Assembly: GCF_900107505.1 (NCBI RefSeq)
Contig: NZ_FNQH01000002.1
Coordinates: 434,001 to 498,000, forward strand
Direction of reading: 5' to 3'
DNA: 64,000 bases
Source of the DNA: Trichococcus collinsii
Lineage (GTDB): Bacteria > Bacillota > Bacilli > Lactobacillales > Aerococcaceae
In this document: positions 58,497-64,000 of the stretch, piece by piece
How the letters are laid out: every line of letters starts with the position of its first letter
Position numbering within the stretch: position 1 is the first letter of the stretch
Made by a program: the position numbers and the translations under genes
Notes under the pieces: model-generated
What the model was told of the DNA's origin: nothing
Database searches by the model: none
The model's input: the letters and a program-made list of their open reading frames with translations, nothing else

Positions 58497-59840
58497 ATGT
58501 TACTTACAGTATTGTCTTATGGAATGATCGCGATCTTCATGTATGTGATCATGAAAAAGAAATTATCACCGTTCACCGCATTAGTAATCATCCCACTTGT
58601 TTTTACGCTTATCGCTTTGGCAACGGGTGTTACCTCTGGAAACATCGGGGAATTTGTTTTGGAAGGGGTAACCACAACTTCTAAAACTGGTATCATGTTA
58701 TTGTTCGCTATTCTTTACTTCTCTATTATGTTGGATACTGGTCTATTCGACCCTATCACTAAAAAAATGATTCACTTCGCTAAAGGCGATCCGATGAAAG
58801 TGTTGATGGCAACTGCTGTTGTTGCTGCCACTGTTTCCTTGAATGGTGACGGTACTACAACAACTTTGATCTGTTGTTCAGCTTTTATTCCTATCTATAA
58901 GAAGTTAAACATGAACTTGATGAACCTTGCTGTCTTGGTTATCCTGCAAAACACAATCATGAACTTGCTTCCATGGGGCGGTCCTACTGCTCGTGCGATG
59001 GCTGTTCTGGAAGTTGATGCAAGCATCCTTTCTTACCTTGCTCCTGGTATGATATTGGCTTTGCTTTATGTTACTTTCTGGGTTGCTCCACACATGGGCC
59101 GCAAAGAACGCGCTCGTCTAGGCGTTAAAGTCCTGACTGATGAAGAAATCGATGAAATGACAACTGTTACTGATCCTGAAACACAAGAAATCCGTCGTCC
59201 ACAAAACTTCGCATTCAATGGTATCCTTACAATCGGCTTGATCGGTTGGTTGGTTGCTGGATCATTTATCGAAGCTATCTCAATGCCACCTTTGATGTTG
59301 TTCTTGGTTGGTACGTGTATCGCTTTGATGGTCAACTACCCTGCTCTTAAAGATCAATCTTCTCGTATCGGCGCAAACGGCGGCGACGCTGTTCAAGTAG
59401 TTATCTTAGTATTCGCAGCTGGCGTATTCATGGGCTTATTCCAAGGTTCCGGAATGGCTACTGCTTTGGCAGAAAGCTTCGCAACAATCATTCCTAAACA
59501 ATTAGCAGGTTTCTGGGGAATTATCATCGCCCTTATCTCTGCACCAGGTACTTTCTTCATCTCCAATGATGGCTTCTACTTCGGTGTATTGCCTGTATTG
59601 GCTGAAGCTGGTCGCTCTTACGGATTCACAAACATGCAAATGGCTTTGGCTTCCCTGATGGGTCAAGCGTTCCACTTACTTAGCCCATTGGTAGCATTCA
59701 TCTACTTGTTGCTTCGTTTGACTGGCTTGGACATGGGAGCTTGGCAGAAAGAATCTGCGAAATATGCGCTTGGAATTTTCGTTATCTTCCTAGTGACAAT
59801 CGTATTGTTCGGCCAAATGCCGCTTTACATCCCACAATAA
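58497..59840 (+). CDS. citH: Citrate:cation symporter, CitMHS family
   Basis: 447 residues from ATG 58497, set by GGAAGGAG; the frame opens at 58413 without a ribosome binding site. About 12 membrane helices. SLNGDGTTTTLICCSAFIP (about 115-133) and LLPWGGPTARAMAVL are the family's hairpin motifs, repeated in ISNDGFYFGVLPV in the second half. CitM and CitH of this family take up metal-citrate complexes. Divergent from the oad-cit operon, as in Enterococcus. Confidence 0.93.
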   Translation: MLLTVLSYGMIAIFMYVIMKKKLSPFTALVIIPLVFTLIALATGVTSGNIGEFVLEGVTTTSKTGIMLLFAILYFSIMLDTGLFDPITKKMIHFAKGDPMKVLMATAVVAATVSLNGDGTTTTLICCSAFIPIYKKLNMNLMNLAVLVILQNTIMNLLPWGGPTARAMAVLEVDASILSYLAPGMILALLYVTFWVAPHMGRKERARLGVKVLTDEEIDEMTTVTDPETQEIRRPQNFAFNGILTIGLIGWLVAGSFIEAISMPPLMLFLVGTCIALMVNYPALKDQSSRIGANGGDAVQVVILVFAAGVFMGLFQGSGMATALAESFATIIPKQLAGFWGIIIALISAPGTFFISNDGFYFGVLPVLAEAGRSYGFTNMQMALASLMGQAFHLLSPLVAFIYLLLRLTGLDMGAWQKESAKYALGIFVIFLVTIVLFGQMPLYIPQ

Positions 59841-59868
59841 AGAAACGTATAATCCTTATAAGGACTGG

Positions 59869-59895
59869 AAAGCCGGGCGACTCTGCTCGGCTTTT
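59869..59895 (+). terminator. Terminator after citH
   Basis: AAAGCCGGGC and GCTCGGCTTT arms around GACT, ending in five T's. Some read-through into citO is likely, as no separate strong promoter is apparent. Confidence 0.85.
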
Positions 59896-59969
59896 TAGTA
59901 TAAAGGAATCGCTCTCATAAAGAACTAACCAACAATTAACCAAAAAATAATAGGATGAAGGGGAAAAAG

Positions 59970-60680
59970 ATGAGCACTATAATCAAAGCAGTCAGCAAAA
60001 ACTTAGACCTTAGCCAAAACAAGCCACTAAAAGACCTGATTTACGAGGCTTTCCGCAAGACCGTCATTTTAGGCGAAATCCCAGCCGGAGAACGCATCAA
60101 CGAAAAAGAGTTCTCCGAGAACATGAACATCAGCCGCACACCCATCCGCTACGCTCTGAAAAAGTTGACCGAAGAAGATTTAGTGAAACACGTCCCTGGA
60201 GTCGGCGTTGTCGTGAAAGGCATCAGCATAAAAGATGCGTACGAAATTTATGATATCCGCAAAGCGCTGGATACCCTCGCTACAACAACAGCCATGAAGC
60301 TGATGACAGCAGAGGATTTCAAAGTGATGCGCTTACATTTGGAGTATTGCGAAATGCTGAATCAGGAAGATAAAGTTGAAGAATTGCAGCAGAAATTCTT
60401 GGAATTCAATGATTTCATATACGAAAAAAGCCAGATGCAACGCCTGAAGTCCATCGTTTTGAAGCTTTCGGAATACTTGATGTACTTCAGGGACATCTCG
60501 ATCAGTTCGAAGGAAAGACGCGATTTTGCGTTGGCGGAACACTGGTTAATCTACCGCGGGATGAAGACGCAAGATGCGCTCCAGATCCAACTCATCACCC
60601 ACGAACATTTGGATCGTTCGCTGAATTTTATCGTCAAAGAAATGGAGAAACGTAAAATTGACTTTGAAACCAATGAATGA
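59970..60680 (+). CDS. citO: GntR family regulator of citrate genes
   Basis: 236 residues from ATG 59970 (GAAGGGGAAAAAG upstream). FadR/FCD-type layout: N-terminal winged helix (YEAFRKTVILGEIPAGERIN, MNISRTPIRYALKKLTEEDL, VPGVGVVVKGIS), then an all-helical ligand domain (about 90-236; EIYDIRKALDTLATTTAMK). In Enterococcus CitO activates both citrate transcripts when citrate binds. It lies between the transporter and citG and overlaps citG by 23 bases. Confidence 0.92.
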   Translation: MSTIIKAVSKNLDLSQNKPLKDLIYEAFRKTVILGEIPAGERINEKEFSENMNISRTPIRYALKKLTEEDLVKHVPGVGVVVKGISIKDAYEIYDIRKALDTLATTTAMKLMTAEDFKVMRLHLEYCEMLNQEDKVEELQQKFLEFNDFIYEKSQMQRLKSIVLKLSEYLMYFRDISISSKERRDFALAEHWLIYRGMKTQDALQIQLITHEHLDRSLNFIVKEMEKRKIDFETNE

Positions 60681-61530
60681 GCTGCTCGTCGAAATTGCCG
60701 GACAAGCCGAGAAAGCTCTCCTTTATGAAGTAGCCTTGACGCCAAAACCGGGTCTGGTGGACCGCAACAACAGCGGCGCCCACTCCGACATGGACTTCTT
60801 TACTTTTTTGGACAGCATAGTCAGCCTGAGCCCTTACCTGTACCAATATGTAAAATTAGGGATCGAACATGAAGGAACCGCAAAAGAGTTGTTCCATAAA
60901 GTCCGCTCCATGGGCGTTCATGCCGAAAACGCGATGCTGGCTGCCACCAAAAACATCAATACGCACAAAGGCGCCAACTTCTCTTTCGCTGTACTGTTGG
61001 GGGCGACCGGCGCTTGCATCGGTCGGGGTCTGCAGCCTCCTTTCACACAAAATGATACGCAAGAAGTACTCTCCTATGCCCAAGAAATGAGTCATGGATT
61101 GGTAACGGATGATTTTGCCGATCTCGCTGCCAAAACCTCCTTGACGTATGGAGAAAAATTATACCTTGGCTATGGTATCACCGGTATCCGCGGTGAAGCC
61201 GAAGCCGGCTACCCTGCCTTGAGCGAACTGCTTTTGCCGTTTTTTAGAGCAAATCAAAGTCAGCCCATTGAAACGCTATTATTAAAAGCGCTGCTCCTGT
61301 TGATGAGCCAAGTTGAAGATGGCAACATCATCCACCGCGGAGGCATCGACGCTTGGCAGACAGTCAAAACGGAAGCAAAACAACTCCTGCAAGATTCACA
61401 TGAAGAAAACCTGAAAGAGTTGCTGTACAGCTATGACCTGGTCTTGATAGAAAGACACTTGAGCCCAGGCGGAGCTGCCGATCTTTTATCCTTAGGTATC
61501 TTTTTTGCAAAATTGGAAAATCTTTTCTGA
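60658..61530 (+). CDS. citG: Triphosphoribosyl-dephospho-CoA synthase
   Basis: Makes the citrate lyase prosthetic-group precursor from ATP and dephospho-CoA. 290 residues. LTPKPGLVDRNNSGAHSDMD (about 24-43), HKGANFSFAVLLGATGA (about 103) and GIRGEAEAGYPAL are the family motifs. The start is TTG 60658 (GGAG upstream) or ATG 60673. Overlaps citO, so the two are coupled. Ends 2 bases before the convergent response regulator gene, with no terminator between them. Confidence 0.95.
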   Translation: MTLKPMNELLVEIAGQAEKALLYEVALTPKPGLVDRNNSGAHSDMDFFTFLDSIVSLSPYLYQYVKLGIEHEGTAKELFHKVRSMGVHAENAMLAATKNINTHKGANFSFAVLLGATGACIGRGLQPPFTQNDTQEVLSYAQEMSHGLVTDDFADLAAKTSLTYGEKLYLGYGITGIRGEAEAGYPALSELLLPFFRANQSQPIETLLLKALLLLMSQVEDGNIIHRGGIDAWQTVKTEAKQLLQDSHEENLKELLYSYDLVLIERHLSPGGAADLLSLGIFFAKLENLF

Positions 61531-61532
61531 TT

Positions 61533-62243
61533 TTATTCGCCGTCCGGATTGAACGTATAGCCAATACCCCAGACAGTCTTCAAATAACGCGGTTTTTTCG
61601 AGTCATCCTCAATCTTGTTGCGCAGGTAGCTGATGTAAACCATAATCAGGTTATTGTCCATTTCCCCATCATTCCATACATTCGCATAGATTTGTTCCTT
61701 TGAAAAAACTTGATTCGGATTTTCCAGGAAAAACAGCATCAATTGGATTTCTTTCGATGAAAGAGCGATATCCTGCCCCCGCTTCTGCAGTTGGTACAGG
61801 TTTTTATCGAAAGTAAAATCGCCCACTTTCAATACACGGCTGTTGGGATTTGTTTTTTGCGACTGGATGGTCTTCATTCTTTGCAACGTACTCAAAATTT
61901 GAGCACGCAAAAGGTTAGGCGAAAAAGGTTTCGTAATATAATAGTCCGCCCCTGTTTCGAGACCGTTGATGATATCGGTCTCGCTTTTTTTGCCGCTTAT
62001 AAATATAATAGGGGTTAACGGGTAGTCAGCGCGGATCAGCTGCGCCAAATGATAGCCGTCATTCTCATATTCCAGGCTGATATCCAGCAAGAAAAGATCA
62101 AAAGTCACACGGGTCATGATATCCAGTGTTTTTTCGATGGAATCACTTTGGTAAATAAGCACGCCCGTTGACTGTAGCGACTTCCAAATAAGCCGCCGGA
62201 TTGCGATATCGTCATCAACGACGAGAATTTTCTGGTTGTTCAT
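61533..62243 (-). CDS. OmpR/PhoB family response regulator
   Basis: 236 residues from ATG 62243, set by GAGGAGGAAAAAT. Receiver domain: LVVDDDIAIRR acidic pocket, FDLFLLDIS with the phosphoryl Asp (about 54), FISGKKSE and YYITKPFSP with the switch Lys. C-terminal winged helix (about 135-236): DIALSSKEIQLMLFFLENPN, VYISYLRNKIEDD, VWGIGYTF. Divergent from a histidine kinase gene, its likely partner. Targets unknown; the citrate genes next door are one possibility. Confidence 0.93.
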   Translation of the reverse strand: MNNQKILVVDDDIAIRRLIWKSLQSTGVLIYQSDSIEKTLDIMTRVTFDLFLLDISLEYENDGYHLAQLIRADYPLTPIIFISGKKSETDIINGLETGADYYITKPFSPNLLRAQILSTLQRMKTIQSQKTNPNSRVLKVGDFTFDKNLYQLQKRGQDIALSSKEIQLMLFFLENPNQVFSKEQIYANVWNDGEMDNNLIMVYISYLRNKIEDDSKKPRYLKTVWGIGYTFNPDGE

Positions 62244-62338
62244 ATTTTTCCTCCTCAATGTTCTCTAGTTTCGCAAGCAGAACATCGTTTTGTCAACTGA
62301 TTATTATAATACTAGGCATTTTTTAAGAAAGGGCTATT

Positions 62339-64000
62339 ATGATGGAAAACAAACCAACGACACGCATCATCAACATTATCATGACAGGGTTATTCATCAT
62401 CATCGCGATTACCTTGGTCACGATCACGGGTAGCTTCTACTCAGTGGAGGAGAATGCCAAGAAAAGCGGTCAGGAACAACTGATGCGCACTTTGAATTAT
62501 GTAACGAATAATCTGAAGCTTGTCATCGAGAACCGTTCCTTATCGCTTCAGCAATTTTCCAATGAGCTGAATTCCGAAGAGACCATCTCCGCTTATCTCG
62601 GCTCCCACGAAGATCAAACAAATCTGTTGATCCAACTTGATGCTGAAGGTATTTTTTTGGAGGCTTGGCAGTTCAACGATGGGTCTCTTCAGGAACTTTC
62701 CGAAGATCGAGTCAAAACTTATCTGATTGCAGACCCGAGTCTGGAATCGTTGATCGCAAGTGGCTCGCTCGTCCAAAACAGCAGCGATTATTTTCTGGAA
62801 AACCAATCTTTCGTGAACCTTTATTCCCCCATCGTTGCAGCAGATGACCAGATCACGGGTTATTTTGTCGCACCGTTGAACCTTGAAAACATGTTCAAGG
62901 CGGAAATATTCAGCGACACGAGTGCTTACAGCGGTTACCCGTTGGTGAAGAATGCCGATATGGAAGTCGTCATCCATCCGGTCGAGAGCCAAGTCGGACT
63001 GGATATCATCTCCGATCGTCAAGAGCAGTTCCCGGATCTGGATCTTTCCGATCTGAAGCGATTGGAGGAAGCCCAGCTCACCCAAGACCAAGGGACGCTC
63101 AGTTATTATTCCTATTGGTGGAACGAAGAAAACCCGACCAAAGTCCTGAAGTTGGGTGCCTTTGATTGGATTGATATCGGTGCAGCCCACTGGGTAGTCG
63201 CCCTGAACTCGGATTTCTATGAGCACAACCGCGTACCTATACAAAACAATTATATCCTATTAAGTCTGTTATTGCTTATTTCTGCTATAATTCTCATCTT
63301 CATTCTTTTGATCAGGGGCTACAACAAAAAGAATCAAGCCTATGAAGAAAGCCAACGCCTCATTGAAAAACAAAAATTTGAGAATGAGCGCCATCAACTG
63401 GAAAAACGGATCCTGAAAGAAAGCAAACTGGAAGCAATCGGACTTTTGACCACGACCATCGTTCACGACATGAATAATTTCCTGACCCCAATTTTGGGTA
63501 ATGCCCAACTGTTGATGGATGACTACGCCGAGAACGAGGAGTTGGTCAGCGAACTGAAGGAAATCTACCTTGCTGCGGAAAAAGGCAAGGATCTTTCCAC
63601 CAATGTGTTGCGTTTTTCCAAGGTGAGCGAAGGTCAGCAAGATACCGTGCATGACCTTTCGCAAGTGCTCAAGGATACCATTTCCGAAATCACGATCCTT
63701 ACTCCCAAAAGCATCAACGTCAAGAGTGATATCGCTCCTGGTATTTTGGTTGAAGGCTTTGATAAGCAAGACTTGCAGGTGGTACTTTATAACCTTCTGA
63801 CAAACGCCTTCCAAGCGATCGACACGCGTCCCGGCAATGTCATGATCAGGCTGAAAAAAGCTGATGCCGAATGCAACGCCGAATTGCAGAAGCGTTCAAT
63901 CGTCACTAAAGACAAAGAATTCGCGGTCTTGTCCATCACAGACGATGGACCCGGAATCGCGGAAGGATTGGAGAGCAATGACCTGTTCGATCCTTTCTTC
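62339..64000 (+). CDS. Membrane sensor histidine kinase, partial
   Basis: First 554 codons; the end is beyond the window. Two membrane helices (about 13-33 and 304-326) enclose a large outside domain of the double-Cache type (about 34-300). After a coiled linker, the phospho-acceptor His is near residue 376 in VHDMNNFLTPILGNAQLL, an H-x-x-N-N pattern typical of NtrB-like (HPK4) kinases. N box is LYNLLTNAFQAI, G1 is DDGPGIAEGL, F box DPFF. ATG 62339 or 62342 after AAGAAAGGG. Ligand unknown; Cache domains often bind small acids or amino acids. Confidence 0.92.
   Translation, partial: MMENKPTTRIINIIMTGLFIIIAITLVTITGSFYSVEENAKKSGQEQLMRTLNYVTNNLKLVIENRSLSLQQFSNELNSEETISAYLGSHEDQTNLLIQLDAEGIFLEAWQFNDGSLQELSEDRVKTYLIADPSLESLIASGSLVQNSSDYFLENQSFVNLYSPIVAADDQITGYFVAPLNLENMFKAEIFSDTSAYSGYPLVKNADMEVVIHPVESQVGLDIISDRQEQFPDLDLSDLKRLEEAQLTQDQGTLSYYSYWWNEENPTKVLKLGAFDWIDIGAAHWVVALNSDFYEHNRVPIQNNYILLSLLLLISAIILIFILLIRGYNKKNQAYEESQRLIEKQKFENERHQLEKRILKESKLEAIGLLTTTIVHDMNNFLTPILGNAQLLMDDYAENEELVSELKEIYLAAEKGKDLSTNVLRFSKVSEGQQDTVHDLSQVLKDTISEITILTPKSINVKSDIAPGILVEGFDKQDLQVVLYNLLTNAFQAIDTRPGNVMIRLKKADAECNAELQKRSIVTKDKEFAVLSITDDGPGIAEGLESNDLFDPFF

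Overview
The window is about 64 kb of chromosome from a low-to-mid GC Gram-positive bacterium. The block metG, tatD, rnmV, rsmA, veg, ispE is the classic order of Bacilli. The citrate lyase / Na+ oxaloacetate decarboxylase locus has the split-subunit arrangement known from Enterococcus. Strong GGAGG ribosome binding sites, T-box and attenuator leaders, and cre and WalR-like boxes fit Lactobacillales. I infer a Carnobacteriaceae-like organism (for example Trichococcus) from gene content; no rRNA is present to prove it, and I saw no tRNA, CRISPR array, IS element or prophage.

Layout. 1-6.9 kb: housekeeping block on the minus strand, ended by a TipA-like MerR regulator. 6.9-10.7 kb: a secreted NlpC/P60 hydrolase with WalR-like boxes upstream, then the T-box-controlled tyrS and a coupled acetyltransferase. 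10.7-16.9 kb: a flavodoxin-fold oxidoreductase, then an AraC regulator with three Gfo/Idh/MocA dehydrogenases and one sugar isomerase/epimerase-type barrel. 17.3-27 kb: hexuronate catabolism (GH3 glycosidase, HAD hydrolase, uxuB-type SDR, uxuA, uxaC, KDPG aldolase, IclR regulator, GPH sugar symporter), with matching operators in front of the regulator and the symporter. 27-38.5 kb: mixed metabolism, namely ilvD behind a leader-peptide attenuator, a permuted papain-like protein, an aminotransferase, pgsA, a gamma-glutamyl hydrolase-like protein, argH, an unusual pyruvate kinase, an EamA transporter and a nucleoid-associated protein. 38.5-43.3 kb: an ABC-2 exporter and a CstR/rhodanese/CoA-disulfide reductase persulfide operon. 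43.4-50.3 kb: aminotransferase plus Lrp regulator, a second GH3 enzyme, a membrane flavocytochrome with a cytochrome b5 lipoprotein, a thioesterase and a PHP phosphatase remnant. 50.3-61.5 kb: the complete citrate fermentation locus. 61.5-64 kb: a divergent two-component system that runs off the end.

How genes work together. In the citrate locus, CitH imports citrate. Citrate lyase (CitDEF, built and activated by CitC, CitX and CitG) splits it to acetate and oxaloacetate. The Na+-pumping decarboxylase (OadA, OadB, biotin carrier OadD, and two small pieces that look like a gamma subunit split in two) turns oxaloacetate into pyruvate, under GntR-type CitO and probably CcpA control. In the uronate locus, glucuronate imported by the symporter would go through UxaC, UxuB and UxuA to KDG; the KDG kinase needed before the aldolase is not in the window.

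Points most worth a second look: the split decarboxylase gamma subunit; a pyruvate kinase carrying the Lys that marks K+-independent enzymes; a textbook branched-chain amino acid attenuator in front of ilvD; a Cys-containing upstream peptide in front of a gamma-glutamyl hydrolase gene; CstR control with the operator placed between -35 and -10; and a two-gene transmembrane electron-transfer module. Many starts given here differ from the longest open frame because a clear ribosome binding site fixes an internal ATG, GTG or TTG.
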